A stretch of 64,000 nt of DNA from contig VBPX01000032.1 in NCBI GenBank assembly GCA_005877075.1, positions 22,480 through 86,479 of the forward strand. The letters run 5' to 3'. A model generated the notes under the pieces. That model was not told the DNA's origin, ran no database searches, and saw nothing but the letters and a program-made list of their open reading frames with translations. Shown here piece by piece: positions 8,551 through 17,908 of the stretch. Source of the stretch: Nitrososphaerota archaeon. GTDB taxonomy: Archaea; Thermoproteota; Nitrososphaeria; Nitrososphaerales; Nitrososphaeraceae. Positions within the stretch are counted from its first letter, which is position 1, and the number at the start of each line of letters is the position of its first letter. The position numbers were made by a program, and so were the translations under genes.

Positions 8551-9732
8551 ATGGTCAATTCCAAACACACAAAATCAGTCTTATTTGGTTTTACTTTTGT
8601 GTTGATCTTATTTATGACAAATGGGGCAATCTTTGCTTTTGCACAGTCATCTGCTCCTGACAATACGCTGGTTGGTGTAGTAATGAAAGGTGCGAATGTA
8701 AATCAAAAACAAGCTAGAGAGGCTACTCCGCTACCTCCAGCAAATTATTTCGATGAGAGTTTTAAGCTCATATCAGAGGCGGGGCTAAACCATGTAAGGT
8801 TCTTGTTCTATTGGGAAGCTTATGAGAAAAATCCTGAGTTATTCATGAAAGAATTAGATGCAGTAGCAAATGCAGCGGACAAGTATGGTATTAAAGTTAT
8901 TTATGATAATCACCAATGGCATACCTCCTCATGGCTTGAAAAGAGGGGAACTGGATTTCCAGTAGCTCTATTTGAGAATAATTCTCTATATCCCAAAGAC
9001 GGGGGTGGCAATGTAGAGAAACCAGCAAAGACATGGTGGAGTAATTTTTGGGATAGATCAATTAAGGACGTACAAGGAAACGATGCATGGAAATTACAAT
9101 CAGACTTTCTGAAAAAAGTAGTTACAAAACTCGACAGACACGCTAGTACTTTCGGATACGAAATCTTGAGCGAGCCTCATGTAGATACTGTAGATGAATG
9201 GGCGAAAATTGGAAAGTTCAATTCATTCATGAGTGATGAACTAAGGACGGTAACTCAAAAATCAATTCTTTATAGTATGAATGTTCCTGTAGACCTTAAA
9301 GGACCAATAAACTTGTCACCAGAGAATCTTGCTAAAATGGCTCCTACAAACAAGGAAAACGTCATGTTTAAAATAAGTGTTTATGGAATTCCAGACAGGG
9401 ATCAGTACCAGAAACAAAGATTTGACATCTTCTTGAAAACTCGTGCATTGACCGGTATTCCGCTTTATATCGGTGAGTGGAACAATGTAGTAAGAACTCA
9501 AGTTAATGGCCTATTTACACTTGATCCCACAAAGAGCGGTCTAAACCAGGATAATACAGTTGCCATGCTGCAATCATTTAAGAAGGAAAACGTAAGTGGC
9601 TCCGCATTTTGGAAATGGGATTATAATGATGCACCTACCGCCAGCTTCAATATAGTATTACTTCAAAATGGAACATTAAAGCCGACGCAATATTATACCA
9701 TACTCAAGAATGCAGTAGCCGCAGTTTACTGA
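8551..9732 (+). CDS. Secreted glycoside hydrolase family 5-like protein
   Basis: The 393-residue protein begins with a signal peptide (hydrophobic core near residues 10-28, cleavage likely after AFA at 29-31). The rest is a TIM barrel of the GH5 cellulase/mannanase type. It has NHVRFLFYWEAYE near 80-92 and YDNHQWH near 118-124. The acid/base glutamate is probably E208 in LSEPH and the nucleophile E309 in IGEWNN. The classic GH5 acid/base motif is NEP; here the Asn is Ser. It should act outside the cell on a beta-linked glucan or mannan, perhaps from biofilm or soil polymers (inference). It stands alone with its own promoter. Confidence 0.8.
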   Translation: MVNSKHTKSVLFGFTFVLILFMTNGAIFAFAQSSAPDNTLVGVVMKGANVNQKQAREATPLPPANYFDESFKLISEAGLNHVRFLFYWEAYEKNPELFMKELDAVANAADKYGIKVIYDNHQWHTSSWLEKRGTGFPVALFENNSLYPKDGGGNVEKPAKTWWSNFWDRSIKDVQGNDAWKLQSDFLKKVVTKLDRHASTFGYEILSEPHVDTVDEWAKIGKFNSFMSDELRTVTQKSILYSMNVPVDLKGPINLSPENLAKMAPTNKENVMFKISVYGIPDRDQYQKQRFDIFLKTRALTGIPLYIGEWNNVVRTQVNGLFTLDPTKSGLNQDNTVAMLQSFKKENVSGSAFWKWDYNDAPTASFNIVLLQNGTLKPTQYYTILKNAVAAVY

Positions 9733-9757
9733 AATACTAGTAATTCCGATCTGAATC

Positions 9758-10681
9758 CTAATCGGAATCGGAATTATTAGGTTCGGTCCCTACAAGAGAT
9801 ACAAACACATCGTCCAATGTAATGGGGGATACTTTAAAAAAAAGATTTCTCTTAATTGCAATGCCTGATAATTCCTGGATGTTGGATTCAAATGTGAATA
9901 ATCTTAGTGTATCGGCACCTGTATCAACTACGGAGCCATATGATTTTAATGTCTCCACATCCATGCCTGATTTCGAAATCTCTATCTTGATATTTTCTTT
10001 AATATTCTTCCGAATGTCTGAAAGCGTACCTTGTTCAACAACAATACCCTTATCTATGATAACTATGTCATCGGACAGTATTTCTGCCTCATCCATATAA
10101 TGAGTGGTTAGCATGATGGTTGTTCCACTCTCTTTTTTCTCCTTAATCGCTTTCCAAATTTGACGTCTAGACACAGGATCAAGTCCAATTGTGGGTTCAT
10201 CAAGAAAAAGTAACTTTGAATCTGTAGCCATGGCCATCGCTACTAGTATTTTTTGCTTCATTCCTCCAGAAAGATACATGGCAAGTTTATTTCTTACATC
10301 ATATAATTCAAAATCCAGAAGAATCTTTTTTGTTCTCTTTGCCGCTTCAACTTTATCCATTCCTCTGATTCTCAGCCAATAATACACATGATCCCATGGT
10401 GTAAGAGCGCGAAGGGGTCTTCCTTCTTGCGGAACAATAGAAATATAATTTCTTATTTTTTCTGTATCTCTAATAAGATCATGATTAAATATCGTAATGG
10501 TTCCTGAAGTTGGTAATAATTGTGTTGCACAAATTCTTACGAATGTAGTCTTCCCTGCACCATTTCTGCCAAGTAATGTGAAAATTCTTCCTGATTTGAT
10601 ATTTAACGAGATATTGCTTATGGCAAACGATAATGATCGTTTATATTTTTTAGTTACTTCAACGGCTTCTACTGCGTTCAT
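9758..10681 (-). CDS. ABC transporter ATP-binding protein (DrrA-like)
   Basis: The 307-residue ATPase has Walker A GRNGAGKTT near residue 38, the signature motif LSGGMKQK near 138 and Walker B LLFLDEPTIGLDP near 159-171. An H-loop TTHYMDEAE follows. The about 80-residue C-terminal extension (EISKSGMDVETLKSYG ... SPITLDDVFVSLVG) is typical of DrrA/NodI-type ATPases that pair with ABC-2 permeases for export of lipophilic compounds or polysaccharides. No ABC-2 permease is adjacent on either side, so the partner must be elsewhere. ATG 10681 is the clear start. Confidence 0.85.
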   Translation of the reverse strand: MNAVEAVEVTKKYKRSLSFAISNISLNIKSGRIFTLLGRNGAGKTTFVRICATQLLPTSGTITIFNHDLIRDTEKIRNYISIVPQEGRPLRALTPWDHVYYWLRIRGMDKVEAAKRTKKILLDFELYDVRNKLAMYLSGGMKQKILVAMAMATDSKLLFLDEPTIGLDPVSRRQIWKAIKEKKESGTTIMLTTHYMDEAEILSDDIVIIDKGIVVEQGTLSDIRKNIKENIKIEISKSGMDVETLKSYGSVVDTGADTLRLFTFESNIQELSGIAIKRNLFFKVSPITLDDVFVSLVGTEPNNSDSD

Positions 10682-10778
10682 GAATAAATAATTTCAATAA
10701 TACAAATTAAGTTGTACGCTACAAAATCAATTTTTAAATAACAAATTATATTGATATTGGCAACAAAAATAAGTGAAC

Positions 10779-11363
10779 CTATTCCACATTGATCGAAACA
10801 CCGTAGTCTTTTGAGTTCTTTAACTTGAATATTACTTCTAAAATTCCATTCTTGTAAGTTGATTTACCTGAAGACGGATCAATCTGATCAGGTAGCTCTA
10901 TTTTCTTGCTGTATTTTCTCTCACCTGAAACCGATTCTATAGTCAAAGAATTTTCATTAGCAGTGATCCTTACATCCCCCTTACTAACACCGGGTAATTC
11001 TGCAATAACTTTCAATTTATCAACATCTTTTATTATATCCACTACCGGTTCTCTCTGTTCATTAACTGAAAACCTGCCACTCAAAGAACTCGGGAAAGTA
11101 TTCAGGTTTCCAAATTTGCGGACAACTGGCTTGCCATCCTCACCAATTTTAAAAGAATATCCATATACTATTGGACCCATTTCACGTACAATAGATCCAT
11201 CATCAAGTTTGCGTTCCCTTATGAGGTTCTTTGGAAGATTTTGATCCATGTTTTTGACAGCTTCTTGCATTAGTTTTTCCATTTCTTTCATCATGGAGTC
11301 TACATCGGGAAACCATGAATTTGTTCTTCTTCGTCCAAACCATTCATCAAATGGAGTCGACAT
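10779..11363 (-). CDS. Hsp20/alpha-crystallin small heat-shock protein
   Basis: The 194-residue chaperone has a C-terminal alpha-crystallin domain (about residues 100-190). Its core is VIAELPGVSKGDVRI, followed by the beta-strands LTIESVSG and YKNGILEVIFKLK, the last resembling the conserved GxLxV motif. The N-terminal half is long and charged (EWFGRRRTNSWFPDVD, then KMEKLMQE-like helices) and is probably the oligomerisation arm. It lies 49 bases after dnaJ on the same strand but has its own TATA-like box, so it can be transcribed separately within the heat-shock locus. Confidence 0.92.
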   Translation of the reverse strand: MSTPFDEWFGRRRTNSWFPDVDSMMKEMEKLMQEAVKNMDQNLPKNLIRERKLDDGSIVREMGPIVYGYSFKIGEDGKPVVRKFGNLNTFPSSLSGRFSVNEQREPVVDIIKDVDKLKVIAELPGVSKGDVRITANENSLTIESVSGERKYSKKIELPDQIDPSSGKSTYKNGILEVIFKLKNSKDYGVSINVE

Positions 11364-11380
11364 ATGTATTATCCTACCTT

Positions 11381-11394
11381 ATTAAAATATAAAT
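11381..11394 (-). promoter_or_regulatory. TATA box of hsp20
   Basis: On the minus strand this reads ATTTATATTTTAAT, centred 24 bases before ATG 11363. It lies in the 49-base gap after dnaJ, indicating an independent promoter. Confidence 0.45.
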
Positions 11395-11412
11395 ATTACA
11401 GGCGAAAATTTA

Positions 11413-12515
11413 CTACATATTTTTTCTATCATCCAATTCTTTAATTAGCCATCTTTGTCGTTCCGTTAGTTTTGTCGGTATGTCGAGTTTTATCCTCACA
11501 ATTTGATCCCCTTTAGAACGCTGATTGTGCATTGGTATCCCTTTTCCTCTTAATTTGAAAATGGAATCTATTTGAGTTCCAGCAGGGATTTTGAACTTTT
11601 CACTCCCATACAGCGTGGGTATTACTACCTCTGTGCCCAATGCTAGCTCTGTGAATTTGAGTTTTAGAGAATAAAGTATATTGCCGTTTTCAAGCCTCTG
11701 AAATATTTGATGAGGTTTAATATGAATTCGGATAAACAAATCTCCTGGATACTCATTTTCATAAGAAATTCCTCTACCAGTTAACTGCAGTGTCATTCCA
11801 TCTTCGATCCCTGGCGGTATCTCGATTTGTATTTTTTTTTGCCTGATGCTTTACAATTTCGACATGGTCTTTCAATGATCTCTCCCACCCCTCTACACAT
11901 TCTGCACGTTTCGACAGTAACAAAAGTCGAAAATCTATTTTCATTAACTACTCTTTTGGTTTGTCCAAGACCATTACACGATGTACATTTCTTAGTTTTT
12001 GTCCCAGGGGAACAACCACTTCCATTGCATACTGAACATTTTTCTAAAGACGGAACTTCAATAGTCTCATTCTTTCCACTAATAACTTCCTCGAGAGAGA
12101 GTGACAAATCAACTACTGTGTCTTCACCCTTGTTTGTTCTTCCAAAATTAAATCCAAATCCAAAGGGATCACTTCTATTCCTAGCAGAAAAACCACCTCC
12201 AAAAAATTGTTCAAAAATATCTCTGATTCCACCAAACCCAATATCTTTGAAAATTTCGTCAAAATTTGATTCTGATCCTCTGAAGACTTCTTCAGACCCC
12301 ACATGGCCATATTTATCATATTTTTTTCTTTTTTCATCATCTGACAAAACAGCATAAGCTTCTGAAATTTCCTTGAATTTTTCCTCTGCTCCTAGACTCT
12401 TATTTCTGTCAGGATGATATTGAAGGGCTAATTTCCTATACTTATTTTTGATTTCTTCTTTCGTAGCATTCCTCTCCACATTAAGAACTTCGTAATAGTC
12501 ACGCTTTGCAGACAT
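11413..12515 (-). CDS. dnaJ: DnaJ (Hsp40) co-chaperone, split by a frameshift in an A9 run
   Basis: From ATG 12515 the product has a J domain (YYEVLNVE at the start, YHPDRNK containing HPD near residue 34), then a Gly/Phe-rich linker. Four zinc-finger repeats follow ([32 protein letters not shown]). The frame then runs off after SGKKK into a 12-residue nonsense tail. The other frame continues without a break as [18 protein letters not shown] and the full C-terminal substrate-binding domain, to the TAA at 11413. The switch lies in nine consecutive A residues (minus strand, 11832-11840). Total length is 1103 bases, one short of a multiple of three. It may be a sequencing or assembly slip, real mutation, or productive slippage. 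It lies 55 bases downstream of dnaK. Confidence 0.85.
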
Positions 12516-12570
12516 TGTTAAAAACCATTAGTTGAAAATACGGGATTCAATTCAGGATTGCTCTTGTATA

Positions 12571-14463
12571 TCAATCAGGCCCTGGTGGAGCGTTAGGTGG
12601 ATTTGCACTGTCTGACGTTGGATTTGCACTGTCTGACGTTGGATTTGCACTGTCTGACGTTGGATTTGCACTGTCTGAATTCTGAGATGAAGTAGTTTGC
12701 TGGGATCCTGCAGCTCTATAGGCTTCTGTACTTATTTCACCGACGATATTTTTTAGACTCTCTATTTTCTTTTTAATTTCTTCGATATTATTTGATGAGA
12801 TAGATTCTCTTAATTCCTTTACTGCGCTATTCACTTTTTCTGTTTGTTCAGGCCTAATTTTATCTTTCAAGTCCTGTTGCGTTAATTTTTCTGCAGTGTA
12901 AATTAGATTATCTGCTTCATTTCTTATTTCTGCATCTTCCTTCTTCTTTTTATCCTGTTCGGCAAATTGCTCCGACTCTTTCTTCAGTCTTTCAATATCC
13001 TCTTTAGATAATTTGGTATTTGCAGAAATTGTTATTTTTGCTTCCTTGGAAGTAGCTAAATCTTTAGCAGTAACATTTAGAATGCCATTTGCATCGATGT
13101 CAAAAGTAACCTCTACCTGGGGTATTCCTCTAGGAGCTGGAGGAATTCCTGACAAATTAAACATGCCTAACGAAACACAATCAGATGCCATAGATCTTTC
13201 CCCCTGCACTACATGCACTGTTACTGCATTTTGATAATCTGCAGCAGTGGTAAAGATTTTGCTTTTCTTAGTTGGGATAGTAGTGTTTCTTTCGATAAGT
13301 GGTTCCTTTAAACCTCCAAGCACTTCAACTCCTAATGTGAGCGGAGTGACATCTACTAAGAGAATGTCTGTAGTTACATCTCCTGCGATGATAGCCCCTT
13401 GGATAGCTGCTCCCATAGCAACGGCTTCCATAGGATCTATACCCCTTTCAGGCTCCTTATTCAATAGACTAGTAATAAATTGTCTCACAATCGGCATACG
13501 TGTAGGTCCTCCTATCAAAATTATCTTGTCAATGTCAACAGGCTTTAGTTTTGAGTCTTCGATTGCTTGTAGCATAGGAGTTCTACATCTTTCAATTATA
13601 GGCCTTAGTAATTCTTCCAATTTTGATCTGGAAAGGGTCATAACTAAATTTTTGGGACCAGTTGATGCATCATAAGTCAAAAATGGTAAGTTTACTTCTG
13701 TGGTCATAACATTAGATAACTCAATTTTTGCCTTTTCAGCTGCTTCTTTTATTCTCATCATTGCCGCTTTGTCATTATGGATATCAATAGAACTTTGATT
13801 CTTAAATTCCTGGATAATATATTCTACAATCGAATTATCCATATCTGTACCACCTAACTGTGTATCTCCAGAAGTACTCTTTACCTGAAATACACCACCT
13901 CCCATTTCCATTATGGTAACATCTAAAGTTCCTCCACCTAAATCAAATACCATAATCTTCAAGTCCTTGTTTACTTTATCCAGTCCGTAAGCAAGGGATG
14001 CCGCAGTAGGCTCATTGATGATTCTTACAACTTCTAGACCTGCAATTTCACCAGCATCTTTTGTTGCTTGTCGCTGATTATCGTTAAAATAAGCTGGAAC
14101 GGTTATCACTGCTTTGTCTACAGTTTCGCCTATGTATGATTCTGAATCTCTTTTGATTTTCTGTAATATGAAAGAGGATATTTGCTGGGGTGTGTACTCT
14201 TTGTCATACACTTTAAATTTGAAATCGGTTCCCATTTTGCGTTTTGCTGCTATTACGGTACCCTCTGGATTGGTTACCATTTGCCTTCTTGCAGGTTCGC
14301 CAACCAGCAATTGGCCATCCTTTATAAATGCTACATATGATGGAAAAGCCTTTCCACCAATTGATGTACCTTCTGCAGCCTGTATTATTGTTGGTTTTCC
14401 TCCAATCATGACCGAAGCTGCGGAATTACTTGTTCCAAGATCTATTCCAATAATTTTACCCAT
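12571..14463 (-). CDS. dnaK: Hsp70 chaperone DnaK
   Basis: The 630-residue Hsp70 starts [16 protein letters not shown], the phosphate-1 loop. The other actin-fold motifs follow ([38 protein letters not shown]). The substrate-binding domain ([13 protein letters not shown] onwards) and helical lid are complete. The C-terminus ends in a Ser/Asn/Pro-rich tail with repeated SANPTSD units and a final PNAPPGPD. It lies 12 bases after grpE and 55 bases before dnaJ, the bacterial-type gene order grpE-dnaK-dnaJ. In mesophilic archaea this module is generally thought to have been acquired from bacteria. Confidence 0.97.
   Translation of the reverse strand: MGKIIGIDLGTSNSAASVMIGGKPTIIQAAEGTSIGGKAFPSYVAFIKDGQLLVGEPARRQMVTNPEGTVIAAKRKMGTDFKFKVYDKEYTPQQISSFILQKIKRDSESYIGETVDKAVITVPAYFNDNQRQATKDAGEIAGLEVVRIINEPTAASLAYGLDKVNKDLKIMVFDLGGGTLDVTIMEMGGGVFQVKSTSGDTQLGGTDMDNSIVEYIIQEFKNQSSIDIHNDKAAMMRIKEAAEKAKIELSNVMTTEVNLPFLTYDASTGPKNLVMTLSRSKLEELLRPIIERCRTPMLQAIEDSKLKPVDIDKIILIGGPTRMPIVRQFITSLLNKEPERGIDPMEAVAMGAAIQGAIIAGDVTTDILLVDVTPLTLGVEVLGGLKEPLIERNTTIPTKKSKIFTTAADYQNAVTVHVVQGERSMASDCVSLGMFNLSGIPPAPRGIPQVEVTFDIDANGILNVTAKDLATSKEAKITISANTKLSKEDIERLKKESEQFAEQDKKKKEDAEIRNEADNLIYTAEKLTQQDLKDKIRPEQTEKVNSAVKELRESISSNNIEEIKKKIESLKNIVGEISTEAYRAAGSQQTTSSQNSDSANPTSDSANPTSDSANPTSDSANPPNAPPGPD
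12599..12678 (-). repeat. 21-bp tandem repeat in the dnaK 3' end
   Basis: Three identical 21-base units and a partial fourth encode SANPTSD repeats at the DnaK C-terminus. Perfect DNA identity, including third codon positions, points to recent expansion. Confidence 0.9.
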
Positions 14464-14475
14464 AATCTATTTTCC

Positions 14476-15192
14476 CTACTCCTTATCTTTTACATTGATA
14501 TCTTTATTTGTAACTGTTCTTTTAGATAAAATGATGGAAGATGGTCTTAAAACTTTATTGTTTAGTAAGTATCCCTTCCTTATCACTTCCATTATTGTGT
14601 TATCGGGAACCAATTCATTAAATACAAAACCAATTGCATCGTGAATGTTTGGATCAAAGGGGGTACCCATAGTTTCAATTTCCACCAAACCCTCATCCTT
14701 CATAAATCTTTCAAAGTTTGTGATAATCCCCTTTATACCTCCTATAACCGTAGAATCATATTTACCATTTTTTAGAGTTTCAAGAGCTAATATACAATCA
14801 TCATAAATGTTGAGTATCTTTATGAAAAGTTGACCCCTTTTTTCTTCAATTTTTGCTTCCATCTGTTTTTCAATTTGTTTCCGATAATTGTCAAAATCTG
14901 CCATGAGATATCGAAGTTTTGATAAATTCCTTTCAGAGAATTCCTTTTCCTTTGCAAGTTCCTCCTTCAAAAATTCAACTTCTCTACTCATTACCTCATT
15001 ATCCGTAATTTCGGAATTGGTTCTTACATCATCACCATCATCATTGCTGTCCTTATTTAATACCTCATTATCCGTAATTTCGGAATTGGTTCTTACATCA
15101 TCACCATCATCATTGCTGTCCTTATTTAATACCTCATTATCCGTAATTTCGGAATTGGTTCTATCATCATGATTATTCGTTTTTCCACACAA
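14476..15192 (-). CDS. grpE: GrpE nucleotide exchange factor with repeated acidic N-terminus
   Basis: The 238-residue product carries a normal GrpE core from about residue 75. A long coiled coil (FLKEELAKEKEF, then LMADFDNYRKQIEKQME) is followed by the beta-wing domain (NPNIHDAIGFV-like and MEVIRKGYLLNNKVLRPSSI). GrpE releases ADP from DnaK. The first 70 residues are unusual: a 23-residue acidic unit (RTNSEITDNEV ... DDGDDV) occurs two and a half times. TTG 15192 is the most upstream start; the Met in DNEVMSREV would give a shorter form lacking the repeats. It is the first gene of the grpE-dnaK-dnaJ set. Confidence 0.9.
   Translation of the reverse strand: MCGKTNNHDDRTNSEITDNEVLNKDSNDDGDDVRTNSEITDNEVLNKDSNDDGDDVRTNSEITDNEVMSREVEFLKEELAKEKEFSERNLSKLRYLMADFDNYRKQIEKQMEAKIEEKRGQLFIKILNIYDDCILALETLKNGKYDSTVIGGIKGIITNFERFMKDEGLVEIETMGTPFDPNIHDAIGFVFNELVPDNTIMEVIRKGYLLNNKVLRPSSIILSKRTVTNKDINVKDKE
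14992..15162 (-). repeat. 69-bp tandem repeat in the grpE 5' region
   Basis: Units begin at 14992, 15061 and 15130. The first two are essentially identical over 69 bases and the third covers 33 bases. They encode the repeated acidic segment of GrpE. Confidence 0.9.
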
Positions 15193-15305
15193 GATTGAAA
15201 ATGTTTTGAATCATCTCGGATAATTAGATATCGTTAGTTTCTTTGAATTAACAAATCAAAAAATATAATAAACGAAGTCAAGGCTCATTGTAAATATATC
15301 ATAAA

Positions 15306-15716
15306 TTGGAAGATGAAGAACTTAAGCTAATTAACGAAAAGAAGATGAAAGAGCTACAACAATTAGTAAACGAAAAGGAACTTTTGAAAACTATTAAAGA
15401 ACCAATAACTCTATCCGACAGCACATTCTTTGAAACAATCAATAAATTTCCACTAATGTTGGTTGATTTCTGGGCTCCATGGTGTGGCCCCTGCAGAATG
15501 ATGTCTCCAATTGTCGATCAGATTGGTAGAGATTATCCAGGTAAATTAGCTTTAGGGAAAATAAATGTTGATAAAAATCAATTAATTGCTAGACAATTTA
15601 GTGTATCTAGTATCCCAACATTAATCTTGTTTAAGAGAGGTAAATTATTAAACAAGATTATAGGGGCCGTATCCAAGAATAGAATTAATGAAATGGTAAA
15701 AATGCATCTAGATTAG
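15306..15716 (+). CDS. trxA: Thioredoxin
   Basis: The 136-residue product has the thioredoxin fold with the active site FWAPWCGPCRMM near residues 57-68, including the WCGPC dithiol, and the conserved cis-proline segment SIPTLILF near residue 100. It is somewhat longer than the usual 105-110 residues because of a charged N-terminal helix of about 30 residues (ELKLINEKKMKELQQLV). TTG 15306 is the available start. It is divergent from grpE, so a shared stress-response promoter region is plausible (inference). Confidence 0.93.
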   Translation: MEDEELKLINEKKMKELQQLVNEKELLKTIKEPITLSDSTFFETINKFPLMLVDFWAPWCGPCRMMSPIVDQIGRDYPGKLALGKINVDKNQLIARQFSVSSIPTLILFKRGKLLNKIIGAVSKNRINEMVKMHLD

Positions 15717-15875
15717 TTTTGCAATTTTAGGATTTCAAGATATCCTTGTTTCGCTTATTAGTAAATCTAAAACAATTGACATAGGACGACATTAATTAAA
15801 ATTTAAGACTTAATTTTACTCAAATAGTAACGGTGTTGAATGGGAGCTAATTGTCAATTGTACGTCTGTTAGATA

Positions 15876-16136
15876 TTATATATCGATATTGAATAATTGC
15901 GGGGCATATATCGAGCCTTCTCTCACTTTCTTTACTTTTGCCACCGATAGGTAATGCGGCCATATTGTAATAATAATTGAGCCTTCTGGAACTCCTTCCG
16001 GAGACTCAATAATTATTATATCATCAGGATTTACGCCATGTTCATTCAAAACAGTTATACTTTTTTCTACCAGCTCTGAAGACATTCCACTACTATAGAG
16101 ATAAACTTTGTCAACGTAATCTATCTTAGGGTCCAT
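15876..16136 (-). CDS. Conserved-looking hypothetical protein (86 aa)
   Basis: The 86-residue soluble protein starts at ATG 16136 (MDPKIDYVDKVYLYSSGMS). It has a predicted alpha/beta pattern, a helix ELVEKSITVLNEHG, a strand IIIIESPEG and a basic segment VAKVKKVREG. I see no catalytic motif. It is followed upstream by the small Zn-ribbon gene on the same strand with a 55-base gap, so they may be co-transcribed. The function is unknown. Confidence 0.65.
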   Translation of the reverse strand: MDPKIDYVDKVYLYSSGMSSELVEKSITVLNEHGVNPDDIIIIESPEGVPEGSIIITIWPHYLSVAKVKKVREGSIYAPQLFNIDI

Positions 16137-16191
16137 TTCTATTTATCGAGGGATTTATATGTGCTAAATCCTTATCTAAATACGACTTGCT

Positions 16192-16359
16192 CTATAATTC
16201 ATCAATAGGGAATTTGGACCTACATCCTATGCATTCATAAATCTCATTTCCGACGGATCCACTTACATTAAACCTCACAATTGTGGTACACTTGGGACAT
16301 CTCCCTTCTACTGTTCTTCTCGTCTTATGCGGTCTTGATGTACTTTTTCTTCTTCCCAT
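16192..16359 (-). CDS. Small zinc-ribbon protein (55 aa)
   Basis: A 55-residue frame starts at ATG 16359. The N-terminus is very basic (MGRRKSTSRPHKTRRTVEGR) and is followed by a compact ribbon with CPKC near residue 21 and CIGC near residue 43. Two such knuckles about 18 residues apart are a standard four-cysteine zinc ribbon. Basic mini-ribbons of this size in archaea are often ribosome- or RNA-polymerase-associated, but I cannot name this one. Confidence 0.65.
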   Translation of the reverse strand: MGRRKSTSRPHKTRRTVEGRCPKCTTIVRFNVSGSVGNEIYECIGCRSKFPIDEL

Positions 16360-16413
16360 TATCCGCATTGATTAATAACTAACTGATTTATAAATCACAT
16401 CGAATATTGTAAG

Positions 16414-16513
16414 TTATAGGCCGGCATTTATTCTAGCCATCTTAAGTCTTAAGGCTTTCATTGACACAAGGTCTTTTGATTTTCAAATCTTTAGGAATTC
16501 TGTGTTCTGGCAT
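16414..16513 (-). pseudogene. Possible tiny protein gene with a one-base insertion
   Basis: On the minus strand, ATG 16513 opens MPEHRIPKDLK. If one A of the following AAAA run is dropped, the frame continues as SKDLVSMKALRLKMARINAGL and ends at a stop, giving a neat 32-residue basic protein. As read, the first frame stops after 23 codons. The span is 100 bases, one more than 33 codons. It lies alone in a 600-base gap before the heme O synthase gene. The rest of 16360-16961 shows no other coding or RNA signal that I can support. Confidence 0.25.
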
Positions 16514-16961
16514 AGGAAATTAGTAAGCTTGATAACTTGTATTCTAATACGAATATCATCCGCTAAAATGCTAAAATCAAGTTATATTTTCAGTACTTCA
16601 ATTTTGTTCATAGTAAATAGATTCTGAAGACTGTGATCCAATGCCATAGTTGTTTATTGGAATAAATTTAGTATTGATTGAACCAATTACTTTGCTTATA
16701 TTACTATGCGACAATAGTTTTACATTTCAATATTGGCAAATTTTCTTTTCTATTATTCCCAATTCTGTTAAAATTTCCATATAATCGGACCCAGAAATTA
16801 GGGTCATGAATAATAGATTATGAACCATTTATTTCATTTCCGACACACAATACACCAATACTGGTACCAAATTCAACTTGTGGAGTCGAACTGATTTAGC
16901 TGACGTGAATCGAATAGCGAATAAGTTAAATGCTACAAATAAGACATTACACTAGCTGTGA

Positions 16962-17846
16962 ATGTTATCTGACTACATAGAAGTATCAAAACCAAGAATC
17001 GTAGTTGTACTGGTTGTTACAGCAATAACAAGCTCCCTAGCTGCAACCAGATTTGATTCAACCCCATTAACTTCATGGGATATTTCGCTCTATCACCTTC
17101 TATTTCTGGGAATATGTGGATCGTTAGCTTCAATGGGTTCTAGCGCTCTAAATCATTATCTGGATCGCGATATTGATAAAATCATGTCTAGAACAATTAA
17201 GAGACCAATACCGTCCGGAAGATTAAATCCTAGAAATGTGTTTATTTATGGTAACATATTATGCGCAAGCTCGATAATAATCTCCTTTTTGACTTTAAAT
17301 CTAATAGCTACAGGAATGATTGCCCTTGGGATATTTTTTTACATAATTGTATACACTTTATGGCTTAAACGCTCAAATGTTTCAAATATTGTTGTAGGAG
17401 GCTTTGCAGGGAGCGCTGCTTCAATGGCCGGATGGGCAACAACAACTGGATCTATAGATGTCTTGGGCTTCCTGATAGGATGGTTGGTATTTTTATGGAC
17501 ACCTCCACACTTTTGGTCATTTGCAATTAAGACAAGAGAGGAATACGAAAGTGTAAAAGTACCCATGCTACCCGTACTCATAGGTAACGAAAAGACAGCA
17601 GGATATATCTTTGCAAACACCGCAATTCTGTTACCATATTCATTATCACTATATTTTCTTGGTTTAGGTGCACTATATTTTATTACTGCGGCAATTTCAG
17701 GATCATTAATGCTGGTGTATCATTATAGATTAACAAAATTCCCAAACCCGAACTTTGCATGGAAAGCGTATAAAATTACAGCGCCATATCTTGTCATTAT
17801 TTTTATTTCGCTTGCATTTGATTCATTATTTTATTATAGGTTTTAG
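16962..17846 (+). CDS. ctaB: Protoheme IX farnesyltransferase (heme O synthase)
   Basis: The 294-residue UbiA-family membrane enzyme adds a farnesyl group to heme B, giving heme O for heme-copper oxidases. It has about eight to nine transmembrane segments. The allylic diphosphate-binding motif is NHYLDRDIDKIMSRT near residues 65-79, with KRPIPSG after it. The second conserved region includes LWTPPHFWSFAIKTREEYE. ATG 16962 follows a stretch with no other in-frame start. No oxidase genes are adjacent. Confidence 0.95.
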   Translation: MLSDYIEVSKPRIVVVLVVTAITSSLAATRFDSTPLTSWDISLYHLLFLGICGSLASMGSSALNHYLDRDIDKIMSRTIKRPIPSGRLNPRNVFIYGNILCASSIIISFLTLNLIATGMIALGIFFYIIVYTLWLKRSNVSNIVVGGFAGSAASMAGWATTTGSIDVLGFLIGWLVFLWTPPHFWSFAIKTREEYESVKVPMLPVLIGNEKTAGYIFANTAILLPYSLSLYFLGLGALYFITAAISGSLMLVYHYRLTKFPNPNFAWKAYKITAPYLVIIFISLAFDSLFYYRF

Positions 17847-17908
17847 ATCAACATATCAAATAATAAGTTTAAAAATTAAAATTTCTACGCTAAAAAGGGC
17901 TACTTTGG

